Both the position numbers and the translations under genes were made by a program. DNA of 64,000 nucleotides from Verrucomicrobiia bacterium (GTDB taxonomy: Bacteria > Verrucomicrobiota > Verrucomicrobiia > Verrucomicrobiales > Akkermansiaceae): contig JAUIGV010000024.1 in assembly GCA_030432565.1 (NCBI GenBank), positions 1 through 64,000 on the forward strand, in the 5' to 3' direction. The first letter of the stretch is position 1; every line of letters begins with the position of its first letter. The notes beneath the pieces are model-generated. The model searched no databases. It was not told the origin of the DNA and was given only the letters and a program-made list of their open reading frames with translations. Positions 54,475 to 63,050 of the stretch are shown here, in pieces.

Positions 54475-55050
54475 TCAGTCTTTCCTTGATTGAGAGAGAA
54501 ATTGAATGGCATCGACAATCACGTATTTTCCATCTGTTCCTTCATTTGAGATTGTCACGGATCCGGTCTTTCCTTTCTTGAATTCAAAGACTCCCAGCGA
54601 GCGAAAGAGTCTTCCATGTTTGGGAACCTTCTGCTGGTTGATTCGGATTGTGGTTTTACCGGTGGCATGGACGATCGTGATGGGAGTGGTGGTCGATCGT
54701 CTGGAATTATAACAATGCGAGATCCGGATTTCGTAATTGCCGGGATTCGGAAGATCGGGGGTCCAGGTTGCCGACTTGTTTCCCTTGTCCGATTTTTGAT
54801 CGTGAAGGTAGCCAATGCCGACGTAGGGCGGGGTGTGGGTGGAATACTGCCACTTGCCCTTAAGAATGGCATCGGTTTCATCGAGGACAATTCCAGGAAG
54901 GGTTTTAGGGTCTGCGACGATAAATTTCACGTTGGCTTCGACATCGACCTCGCCCGGCGCGTGGGAGTTGGGTAGCGCGTCTGGATGGGGTTCGATGGCC
55001 AAGCCGATGCTTCCCCCAAGGAGGAGCATCGTCAGCAAGCACTCTTTCAT
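54475..55050 (-). CDS. Secreted golvesin C-terminal-like domain protein
   Basis: The ATG at 55050 (MKECLLTMLLLGGSIGLA) gives a signal peptide. The mature protein is one jelly-roll-like domain: IVADPKTLPGIVLDETDAIL, KGKWQYSTHTPPYVGIGYLHD, then GNKSATWTPDLPNPGNYEIRIS and ISNEGTDGKYVIVDAIQFL. This matches the golvesin/xanthan-lyase carbohydrate-binding-like domain. Here it stands alone, while in PVC bacteria it is often the C-terminal half of FAD-dependent oxidoreductases. Length is 191 aa. Probably binds a glycan (inference). It is divergent from the DUF1549 gene at 55174. Confidence 0.75.
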   Translation of the reverse strand: MKECLLTMLLLGGSIGLAIEPHPDALPNSHAPGEVDVEANVKFIVADPKTLPGIVLDETDAILKGKWQYSTHTPPYVGIGYLHDQKSDKGNKSATWTPDLPNPGNYEIRISHCYNSRRSTTTPITIVHATGKTTIRINQQKVPKHGRLFRSLGVFEFKKGKTGSVTISNEGTDGKYVIVDAIQFLSQSRKD

Positions 55051-55173
55051 GGAGGTGAAGCTAGTCGGGGATCCGGCGAGGTGCGATGTCATTTATGGGC
55101 GCGTTTTAGGGCGGTTCTCAAAGGCGGGGCGATTCTTGAAAATTCGGCTGAACCTTCCGCGTAGTTCCATGAC

Positions 55174-57099
55174 ATGATTCGTTTCCTGTCTGTGATAAAA
55201 CTTGCGGCTGCCGGAGTTCTGCTTGGCGGTCCCGCGCTGCTTGCTGCGGAGGTGGCCCGGGACAGGATGAGTAAAGAGGCTGCGCATCTTGACGGGCTCA
55301 TCGACGCTCTTCTTGAAAAGTCGGGTAAAACCATGCCCGCGCCGGTTGATGATTTCACCTTTCTGCGGCGCGCCTCACTGGTGGCCACCGGGCGCATCCC
55401 GACCTTGTCCGAGATCAAGGAATTCACGAACGATTCCGCCGCGGACAAGCGAATTCGTCTTGTCGATCGTCTCTATCAATCGAAGGGCTACCAGAGCCAC
55501 ATGAACAATTGGTTTTGTGATCACTTGCGACTGAACGAGGTTAAGTTGCAAGGAGGATATTTTAGTTCCAATACTCCTCTTATTAATTGGACGCGGCAGT
55601 CCGTTCGTGAAAACAAGAGCTGGAAAAAGATGACCGTCGAATTGCTCTCGAGCCGAGGCAATGGCTGGACCGGTTCAGGAGCTTCCCACTACTACACGCG
55701 TGATATTGGCATGCCGTTGGATAACTCCGCCAATACCATGCGGGCTTTTCTGGGAGTGCGCATGGAGTGTGCCCAGTGCCACGATGACCCCGGCTCGAGC
55801 TGGGAGCGGATCGACTTCTTTAATCTCGCCGCTTTTACCCATGGCAAGAGCAACTATGGCCGTCTCGACTTTTTGCGAGGGAGAGGTTTGTTGGTTAACA
55901 TGTCGTCAGAGAAGGAGTTCAACGCTCCGGGGCTTCATCACTTGCATTTTTTTAGTGATGCCATCGGGCAGTATGCTTCGAGTGGTATTGAACCTGGAAA
56001 GGGCACCGGGCGGATCAAGCTCCCTGATGATTATCAGTATGCCGATGGTGACCCCGGAGAGATGGTGGAAGGTCGAACTCCCTTCGGTGGAAAAGTGCGC
56101 CTCAATTCCGGGAAGCACAACCCGGATAGTCTCGATCAATTTGCCGCGTGGGTGGTCGGAGATGATAATCCGACCTTTGCAGGTTCCATCGCTGCCAGGA
56201 TGTGGCTTCGGGTCATGGGGGCAAAACTTCACAAGAAGGACAGTGAAGAGTTTTTGGATCCAGAAGATCCTGACACCGGTGATCTCAGCGGTGCCTTGAT
56301 GAAACTCATCAAGGGCTACGGCTACGACCTGCGTGCTTTTCAGCAGACCTTGATGCTGACCCGGGCTTTTGCGGCGAAATCTGCTCCGGATGCCGAGGCT
56401 TCCTTTCACGGCTTGCTGGGGCGCCCCATCGAACGCATGAGCGCCGAACAAATTTGGGACTCTTTGATCACTCTTGTTTTGGAAGATCCGGAATCGGCGC
56501 AACGGATCGAAGATATGGAGCATCTCTTCATTCATGGTCGCTACATTGGCCGTCTGGAGGACATAATTAAGAAGGTTCACTCCTTTAAAACGATCAAGGA
56601 ATACCAGAATTGGGTCATCGCAAAATACAAGGAAGCGCGTGACGGGACCGGACCCAAGGCACCGGTATCAAGGCCGCCCACCTACATTGCGGGGCACGGG
56701 CGCTTGATGACTTCGGCGATTCTTGGAACGGCCCGTGCCTCCGAGCTGCCCAGTCCGGCTCCACCCAACCATTTCCTTAGGAAGTTTGGCCAATCCGATC
56801 GCATTAGCATTGATGGCGCGACCAACGAAGGCAGCCTCACCCAGACCTTGCAAATGCTCAATGGAGAGACGCAAACAATGGTCGCCAACCGGAAGGACGC
56901 CGTTATTCGTAAGATCTTCCAGGCACCCGGATCGAACGCCGACAAGGGTGCTCTTCTATTTCAGTCCATTCTCACCCGGCCGCCCACCGATCAAGAGAGG
57001 GACCTGTGTGCCAGGGAGCTCAGTATTGGAAAAGACAAGGGGCTGGCCAACATCGTTTCCGCCCTCGTCTGCACTCCTGAATTTCTTTTCATCTACTAA
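55174..57099 (+). CDS. Exported DUF1549/DUF1553 protein
   Basis: ATG at 55174; signal peptide MIRFLSVIKLAAAGVLLGGPALLAA. It lacks the N-terminal PSCyt1 cytochrome domain of the 49542 protein and begins with DUF1549-like sequence: FLRRASLVATGRIPTLSEIK, DRLYQSKGYQSHMNNWFCDH and GVRMECAQCHDDPGSSWERI with one CxxCH. The C-terminal part has DUF1553 features: LRAFQQTLMLTRAF and ERMSAEQIWDSLITL, ending FQSILTRPPTDQERDLC. Length is 641 aa. The stop overlaps the ATG of the DUF1501 gene by one base (TAATG), so the two are translationally coupled. Confidence 0.85.
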   Translation: MIRFLSVIKLAAAGVLLGGPALLAAEVARDRMSKEAAHLDGLIDALLEKSGKTMPAPVDDFTFLRRASLVATGRIPTLSEIKEFTNDSAADKRIRLVDRLYQSKGYQSHMNNWFCDHLRLNEVKLQGGYFSSNTPLINWTRQSVRENKSWKKMTVELLSSRGNGWTGSGASHYYTRDIGMPLDNSANTMRAFLGVRMECAQCHDDPGSSWERIDFFNLAAFTHGKSNYGRLDFLRGRGLLVNMSSEKEFNAPGLHHLHFFSDAIGQYASSGIEPGKGTGRIKLPDDYQYADGDPGEMVEGRTPFGGKVRLNSGKHNPDSLDQFAAWVVGDDNPTFAGSIAARMWLRVMGAKLHKKDSEEFLDPEDPDTGDLSGALMKLIKGYGYDLRAFQQTLMLTRAFAAKSAPDAEASFHGLLGRPIERMSAEQIWDSLITLVLEDPESAQRIEDMEHLFIHGRYIGRLEDIIKKVHSFKTIKEYQNWVIAKYKEARDGTGPKAPVSRPPTYIAGHGRLMTSAILGTARASELPSPAPPNHFLRKFGQSDRISIDGATNEGSLTQTLQMLNGETQTMVANRKDAVIRKIFQAPGSNADKGALLFQSILTRPPTDQERDLCARELSIGKDKGLANIVSALVCTPEFLFIY

Positions 57100-58421
57100 T
57101 GAACTTCTCATCTCATAACCTCAACGACGAATTCTCCCGCCGTGAATTCCTCCGCGATGCTTCCCGTCGCTTCCTCGGGGTCAGTCTTGCCCCCATGCTC
57201 GGAGGAAGCCTTGCCTCCGGGGCTTTCGGTGAAAAACTCGGCGTGAAAAAAACGAAGCCGGCAACCCATGTCATTTTTCTGAACATGGCGGGCGGGATGA
57301 GTCACATCGATACCTTCGATCTTAAACCGGGTCAGGACGTCCAGGGGCCGGTTCAAGGAATTCCCACAACTGCGGATGGGCTTCAGATTGCCAGCTATCT
57401 TCCCCGGACTGCCAAGGTCATGAAGGAGGTTTGCACGATTCATTCGATGCAGTCGAAGCAAGGTGATCACGATCAGGCCAGCTACCTTCTTCATAAGGGC
57501 TACAACCAACTCGGAACCATCGTCCATCCCGCAGTGGGGAGTTGGGTGACGCGGTTGAAGGGCACCGACAATGATACGTTGCCCGGATATATTGCGGTGA
57601 ATAGTCCGGCCAATATGATTGGAGCCGGTTGGATGGGGGCTAAGTTTGCGCCGGCGGTTGTCACCAATCCTGAGAAGGGACTGGAAGGAACGAGCCGCCA
57701 TCCTTCCGTGAGTGAAGAGGACTTCGAGCGCCGCCTTAGTCTCGCCGACGCTGTCAACAAGCGCTTTCATCGCGAGAATCCCTCGCACAATGCGAGGAAC
57801 TTCGATACTCTTTTTGACGAAGCGGTGCGTGTCATGAAGAGCGAAGATCTCGCTGCCTTCGATTTAACCAAAGAGAGCCCGACCATTCGTAATCGATATG
57901 GTCGTCACGCCTTCGGACAAGGCTGCCTGCTTGCCCGGCGGCTCGTTGAGCATGGGGTCCGTTTTATCGAAGTCACTCTCGGCGATTGGGACACCCATTA
58001 TGACAACTTCACCGGGGTGCAGGCCCGCTGCCAACTCCTTGATTCCGCCTATAGTTCGCTCATAACCGATCTCAAGGAACGCGGATTACTCGACTCGACT
58101 CTGGTTGTTCTTAGTTCCGAGTTTGGTCGCACCCCGGAGATTCAGAAACAGCATCGCAACGGGCGCAGTCATCATCCGGGAGCCTTTACCAGTCTTCTTG
58201 CCGGAGGCGGAGTGAAAGGCGGGATCACTTATGGCAAGACCGATAAGCACGCCCGAACCGTGATCGAGAACCCCGTCACTTTCCACGACCTCAATTCCAC
58301 CATCGCATACAGCCTTGGGATTGATCACACCGAGGTCATTCATTCCCCGAGTAACAGGCCCTTCCGCATGGCTGGTCCTGACAAGGAAGATGCCGGTCCG
58401 ATCACCGGAATCTTTGGGTGA
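57099..58421 (+). CDS. DUF1501 protein with Tat-like signal
   Basis: The ATG at 57099 overlaps the previous stop. The N-terminus NDEFSRREFLRDASRRFLGVSLAPML is a Tat-type leader. Family motifs: VIFLNMAGGMSHIDTFDLKPG, RRLVEHGVRFIEVTLGDWDTH, TLVVLSSEFGRTPEI and NGRSHHPGAFTSLLAGGGVKGG. Length is 440 aa. It forms an operon with the DUF1549 gene, mirroring the 48092/49542 pair. Its 3' end is 1 bp from the convergent LamG PEP-CTERM gene, without a recognisable terminator. Confidence 0.9.
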   Translation: MNFSSHNLNDEFSRREFLRDASRRFLGVSLAPMLGGSLASGAFGEKLGVKKTKPATHVIFLNMAGGMSHIDTFDLKPGQDVQGPVQGIPTTADGLQIASYLPRTAKVMKEVCTIHSMQSKQGDHDQASYLLHKGYNQLGTIVHPAVGSWVTRLKGTDNDTLPGYIAVNSPANMIGAGWMGAKFAPAVVTNPEKGLEGTSRHPSVSEEDFERRLSLADAVNKRFHRENPSHNARNFDTLFDEAVRVMKSEDLAAFDLTKESPTIRNRYGRHAFGQGCLLARRLVEHGVRFIEVTLGDWDTHYDNFTGVQARCQLLDSAYSSLITDLKERGLLDSTLVVLSSEFGRTPEIQKQHRNGRSHHPGAFTSLLAGGGVKGGITYGKTDKHARTVIENPVTFHDLNSTIAYSLGIDHTEVIHSPSNRPFRMAGPDKEDAGPITGIFG

Positions 58422-58422
58422 T

Positions 58423-59250
58423 TTAGCGTCGGCGTCTTAGCAGACCGAGGCTCATGGCAAGGCCGGCGAGTAGTCCTGCCGAGGGCTCGGGGACCGCTTG
58501 ATAGAGTGCCTGCACCTCGCCAGCGTCAAGAGCGTGGTCGTAGATGCGGACTTCATCGATCAGTCCGGTGAATGAGGACAAGGTTCCTTGGTGACGCCCT
58601 CCGAGTGTGACGGGATAGATGGTCCCGTTGATGGTTGGGGAAGTAGTCGTGTTGACGGCAACTGTATCTCCTCCGGTATGCGTCTGGCCATCGCTGAAAA
58701 GAACGCCATCCACATAGTGGCTCACTTGCCCCGATCCAAAGGTCCCTCCCGCACTATAAATAGAAACCACGTGGTGCCAGTTGCCATCGGTGAGAGGGTT
58801 TCCATCAATTTCGAAGGACCCCTGAATCTCGGTCCGGATCGCTCCGACAGGGCCATTGACGCCACTGTTATTAGTGCGGACATGCCACTTGGTTCCGTTT
58901 GATGCTGAATTCCCCCAAGCGACAATTCCCGTGCTTTGAGTCCCGTTTGAGGTCTGGACCCAAAACGAAACACTGCGGTCGGCGTTTCCACCAATACCAG
59001 CATAGTTGCTGATGATCCAATCACCGTCTCCATCGAAGGCAAGGGCTGCACTCGTGCCTGACGGGACTGGTGCGAGGTCGGTTGAAACCCACTGCGGGTC
59101 TCCGCTGAATGGTCCGGCCCAACCTCCAACCTGGCTGGAGGTGCTGGATCCCGATCCTTCCTCAAAATCAAAGTGGGCAACAAGAGCGGCAGATGCCGAT
59201 GGTCCTGTCAGGGCGAAGATGGAAAACGGAAGAAGGGATCTCAGAGTCAT
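58423..59250 (-). CDS. PEP-CTERM protein with a LamG/concanavalin-like domain
   Basis: ATG at 59250; signal peptide MTLRSLLPFSIFALTGPSASA. The rest is one laminin-G-like jelly roll: ALVAHFDFEEGSGSS, AALAFDGDGDWIISNY, SVSFWVQTSNGTQSTGIVAW, DGNWHHVVSIY, VSHYVDGVLFSDG and LIDEVRIYDHALDAGEVQALY. These are the standard LamG_3 positions and the domain usually binds glycans. The tail VPEPSAGLLAGLAMSLGLLRRRR is PEP-CTERM. Length is 275 aa. Confidence 0.9.
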   Translation of the reverse strand: MTLRSLLPFSIFALTGPSASAALVAHFDFEEGSGSSTSSQVGGWAGPFSGDPQWVSTDLAPVPSGTSAALAFDGDGDWIISNYAGIGGNADRSVSFWVQTSNGTQSTGIVAWGNSASNGTKWHVRTNNSGVNGPVGAIRTEIQGSFEIDGNPLTDGNWHHVVSIYSAGGTFGSGQVSHYVDGVLFSDGQTHTGGDTVAVNTTTSPTINGTIYPVTLGGRHQGTLSSFTGLIDEVRIYDHALDAGEVQALYQAVPEPSAGLLAGLAMSLGLLRRRR

Positions 59251-59448
59251 GGAAAGGAAAAACTAAGTGCCCAGAATAAGAATCCGGGCCGGGGAGTCAA
59301 TCTCAGATTGGGTTGAGTTGTTCATTTCAAGGGTCAACCTGTGATTCCGGGAAATCATGGGACTTGGAAAATGTTGTTGTCGAGATGTGAAGGATGATGG
59401 CTTGGCGATTCCAAACATCATTCCTTTGCCAAACCAAAAGACCGACCC

Positions 59449-59790
59449 ATGCGAATGAAGTTCTCAAATCATAAATCGGGAAAATTCCTGTCCGAGTCTT
59501 CGTTTGTTTTTTGACCGTCCTGTCTTCGCTTTCAGCAGATCAGGGGCTGTGGAGATGGGAGCTTCAGAAAAGCGGGGTCCAGACCTCGATTCGTGCCGTG
59601 TGTGCCCTCGATGAAAAGGTGTGTTGACTCGGCATCGCGAGGGGCATGATCGGAGGGGCGGTGGACGGAGGGAAGAACTGGAAGCGTTGTGTTTTGGAGG
59701 GTCATGAAGACGCCGTGTTCCAGGATGTGAAAGGCTTTGAATGGACGCCCGCTCAGACTGGTAGCAGAATCTGCACAGTAATTACACGGT
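59449..59790 (+). pseudogene. YCF48/BNR-like secreted protein gene, broken by frameshift and in-frame TGA
   Basis: An ATG at 59449 or 59455 opens MKFSNHKSGKFLSESSF. After a run of six T the frame must shift by one to give FLTVLSSLSAADQGLWRWEL, which completes a signal peptide. The frame then reads KSGVQTSIRAVCALDEKVC, an in-frame TGA, LGIARGMIGGAVDGGKNW, and DVKGFEWTPAQTG before it ends. In YCF48-like propellers the position after KV.  is normally Trp (vvW.sG..G...rT.DGGk.W), so the TGA probably replaced TGG. The rest of the gene is missing. The track ORF 59532..59810 on the minus strand is its shadow. Confidence 0.6.
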
Positions 59791-59890
59791 AGATGCGCGG
59801 CGAGTCTCATCGATCCATGTCAGGGTGGTGAACCAATCAGGCCGGGCCCATCAGCCCGGGTTGGCTGGAGAAATTCCAAACATACCAGAG

Positions 59891-62800
59891 ATGAGCCAAC
59901 GTTTTTTTTCCAATCGCATTGCAGCATATTTGTCAATTTCGTTGCTGACGGTTACGCTCCATATCCAGGAGTTGGCCGCACAGGAGAAGGTCAGCGATTT
60001 TTCCGCTGGGCATTATGGAACCGATGGCAGTGTGACGATTGTGGGCGGTGATGAGGTGGTGATGTCCTATTCCAATATGAGATCGATTGGCACTCGGCCG
60101 ATCTATGCCGAGGCATTTGATCTGGAGGGACAGCGATTTCCCGGGAGCATCCCCGGTTTTCCCGGAGAACAGGTAAGCGAGGGAGGCAGTGGGGATTCGA
60201 ACCAGCGTTCGAAGGTCGCATCAAATGCGGCAGGGAAGATCGTATTTGCATGGGAATCGCCGGCAGATGGAGGCGGTACGGACATTATGGTCCGTTCTTT
60301 CAGCGGCATTCTGAACCCGGCCTGGTCCGAGGTGCGGGTCAATGATCCTGATCAAACGGATAACCAGACTGCGTCGGTAGGGATCGACGCGGCAGGTAAG
60401 ATCACGGTCGTCTGGCGGGCCCGGGTGGAGGGGCAGGTCAGGATCTTGGGAAGACATGTCAGTGCCGCTGGTGCGACGACGGGCTCCGTGTTTGAGGTTC
60501 CGTCGGCGGAGATCGGGGAGGTGGTTCAGCCGGTGATGGCGATGGATGACAGCGGTCGCTTCCAGGTTCTGTGGATTGAGTCTGATAACGAGAAGGTGGC
60601 CGTGGTGTTGAGATCCTTCGGGGCCGGTGGCACCAGCGGAAGTTTGGTGACGGTGCACGAGGAGGAGAAGCAGGGGCAATCTTTCAGGGATCCGGATCTA
60701 CAGGCGAGTGGCAATGGGAATTATGTCGCTGGTTGGGCGCGGCAAGCATGGAATCAAACGCTCAACACAGTCGCTTATGACCTACTGGCGAAGAGGCTTT
60801 CCCCCAGTGGGCAGTCGGTTTCTTCGACGATCACCGTGGTTTCGGAAGATCCGAATGTTTACAGTGTCAAGGTGGCGGCTGATGATGCCGGGAAGTGGGC
60901 GGCTTCATGGAGCATGTCCCCGGGGGATGGAACCTATGGAATTCGCGCCCAGCGCTACGATGCGTCGGGTGTGGCGATAGGGGGTGAATTAGAGGGTTCG
61001 GCCATGACGACCACGAGGATAGGAAACGGCGACGCGGACATGAGCCCCGCCGGGGATCTGGTGGTATTGGGGACGCGGGGATCCTCGTGGCAGGGTTCGC
61101 CGAGAGTCGAGGGACGGATTTTTTCGGTGGTGGAGAACAATCCACCGGTAGCGGTTGCGGACGAGATCAGCACCTTTGAAAATAACGAAGCGGTGTTTAA
61201 TTTACTTGAGAACGATTCGGACGAGGACGGTCATGCGCTCTCACTGCTCGACTTCACGCAACCAAGTCACGGACTGCTGGAGTCGCTTGGCAACGGCGTT
61301 GTCAGCTATTTTCCGGAAGCGGGTTATGCGGGGGTCGATACGTTCACCTACCGAGTCCAGGATTCCTTTGGGGCCGTGGCAACGGGCAGTGTGATGATGA
61401 CGGTGGTGGAGGCCCCGGCGCCGATTTTCATAAGTGGAGCGCGGAACGGGTCGCTGGGGATGAGAGGTGACGGGAGTTTTCTGATCGCCCAGACCAGAAC
61501 TCCGCCGGATGCAGATGGGGCTCCGGCAGCTCATGTGGCCGCTTTTTTGCAGGGATTTGAAGCCGGGACAGCTCCCGTTTCGGTGCCGGAAAGAACCAGC
61601 TTCGAGGTGAGTTTTCCAGCCTATGCGAGTGATGTGGCGATCGGACCCAACGGTCACGCTGCGCTGGTTTGGCACATTGACGGGGGAGCAAACCTCGATG
61701 CCATCTACTTGCGAATGTTTCTGCCGGACGGCACACCTGTAGGTGAGCCCATTCTCGTGAATGACAACGATACGCGGTTTAACAGAATCCCCCGGGTTGC
61801 GGTGGATGGCTCGGGCAATGCGGTGGTGGCCTGGAACGGCCAGCACAGCGGAACCGGTTCGCTGACTTTGGTTCGGCGCTTCTCCGCAAATGGCACTGCA
61901 ATGGGCGGTGAGGAGGTGTTCGGGCCCGTGGCCGGTGGTCAATTGGCGGACTTTGCGAACGTGGGAGTCGGTGCGAACGGAGAGGTGCTGGTGGTTTGGG
62001 ACCAGCAATCGGCGACCTTCGAGAATTCGGTGAAGGCTCGAAGAGCGAATGAGGATGGTTCACCGGGGCCTGTGTGGGACATTTCGCGTGGCACGAGGCC
62101 TTCGCTGGCGATGAACGAGCATGGAGCATATGTCATAGCCTGGAAGGAAGAAGCGACGAACGGGCAGGTCAAGGCGCGCATATACAACGCACTGGATCAG
62201 TTGGTGAAGGAGGTCACGGTTTCCGCGTCAGTGACGAATTCCCGGTTTCCGCACAATCCTGCGACGGCCATTTCCTCCGGTGGAAATTTTGTCGTGGCAT
62301 GGGACGAGCTGCATCTCGGAGCGGGTTCGGGAGGCCAACGCGATGTCTTGTTTCGGGAATTTAATGGCGCCGGAGATTCATTGTCAGGTCCCACGCTCTT
62401 GAATGCCGCAGGCCGGGAAAGTGGCTTTCCGGAGCCCGCGATGGATGACGAGGGGAACTTTGTGATTGTCTGGCAGGATGCGGTTCAGGATTCGGAAGAG
62501 GGAATCAAGGGAAGATGGTATGCTTCTTCCGCTCCGACCGTGCCCCAAGAAGTGGATTTCGACGAGTGGATCGCGCAGTTTATTGCCGATCCGGACAGTC
62601 CTGCTGCCAGGCCTGATGCGGATCCCGATGGCGACAATGTCATCAACCGGGATGAGTTTGCCTTTGCTGGAAATCCGACCGATCCGGGCAATCGTGGGAA
62701 CCTCCCAAGGGCAACTGTAGCCGATGGGAGTCGGGTGATCCGATACGGGAGGGTCAAGGATGCAGCCTTGAGCTATATCGTCCAGTACAGCTTTGGGTTG

Positions 62801-62950
62801 GATGATTGGACGGACGGGGTGATCGGCAGGGATTATTCACAGAGCCTCCTTGCGATTGTCGGGACGGAGAGGGAAGAGGTGAGTGTGACTCTGAGCGATG
62901 AGCTGACGGAGAGAGGGGTGGTGTTTGTGCGGATTCGGCTCTCGGAGTAG
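59891..62950 (+). CDS. Large secreted protein with cadherin-like domain and beta-propeller-like repeats
   Basis: The ATG at 59891 (MSQRFFSNRIAAYLSISLLTV...LAAQ) begins the signal peptide; the 22 extra residues in the track lack a convincing start. Residues 30-400 and 540-880 consist of repeats such as KIVFAWESPADGGGTDIMVR, KITVVWRARVEGQVRILG and NFVVAWDELHLGAGSGGQ, which look like propeller blades with recurring (V/F).W. Between them is a cadherin-like/Ig domain (NPPVAVADEISTFENNEAVF, LLENDSDEDGHALSL, YAGVDTFTYRVQDSFG). The C-terminus has DADPDGDNVINRDEFAFAGN followed by YIVQYSFGLDDW and FVRIRLSE, the module shared with 17302 and 45039. Length is 1019 aa. Surface-exposed or released binding protein (inference). 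Confidence 0.8.
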   Translation: MSQRFFSNRIAAYLSISLLTVTLHIQELAAQEKVSDFSAGHYGTDGSVTIVGGDEVVMSYSNMRSIGTRPIYAEAFDLEGQRFPGSIPGFPGEQVSEGGSGDSNQRSKVASNAAGKIVFAWESPADGGGTDIMVRSFSGILNPAWSEVRVNDPDQTDNQTASVGIDAAGKITVVWRARVEGQVRILGRHVSAAGATTGSVFEVPSAEIGEVVQPVMAMDDSGRFQVLWIESDNEKVAVVLRSFGAGGTSGSLVTVHEEEKQGQSFRDPDLQASGNGNYVAGWARQAWNQTLNTVAYDLLAKRLSPSGQSVSSTITVVSEDPNVYSVKVAADDAGKWAASWSMSPGDGTYGIRAQRYDASGVAIGGELEGSAMTTTRIGNGDADMSPAGDLVVLGTRGSSWQGSPRVEGRIFSVVENNPPVAVADEISTFENNEAVFNLLENDSDEDGHALSLLDFTQPSHGLLESLGNGVVSYFPEAGYAGVDTFTYRVQDSFGAVATGSVMMTVVEAPAPIFISGARNGSLGMRGDGSFLIAQTRTPPDADGAPAAHVAAFLQGFEAGTAPVSVPERTSFEVSFPAYASDVAIGPNGHAALVWHIDGGANLDAIYLRMFLPDGTPVGEPILVNDNDTRFNRIPRVAVDGSGNAVVAWNGQHSGTGSLTLVRRFSANGTAMGGEEVFGPVAGGQLADFANVGVGANGEVLVVWDQQSATFENSVKARRANEDGSPGPVWDISRGTRPSLAMNEHGAYVIAWKEEATNGQVKARIYNALDQLVKEVTVSASVTNSRFPHNPATAISSGGNFVVAWDELHLGAGSGGQRDVLFREFNGAGDSLSGPTLLNAAGRESGFPEPAMDDEGNFVIVWQDAVQDSEEGIKGRWYASSAPTVPQEVDFDEWIAQFIADPDSPAARPDADPDGDNVINRDEFAFAGNPTDPGNRGNLPRATVADGSRVIRYGRVKDAALSYIVQYSFGLDDWTDGVIGRDYSQSLLAIVGTEREEVSVTLSDELTERGVVFVRIRLSE

Positions 62951-63050
62951 ATCTGGCCATCGATCTTGATGGATGATGAATGAGGTCCATGGGAGAAATG
63001 AAAGACGGCTGTAATACCGGGGATCACGCAGGCGTAAAATAAGTCCTCCT

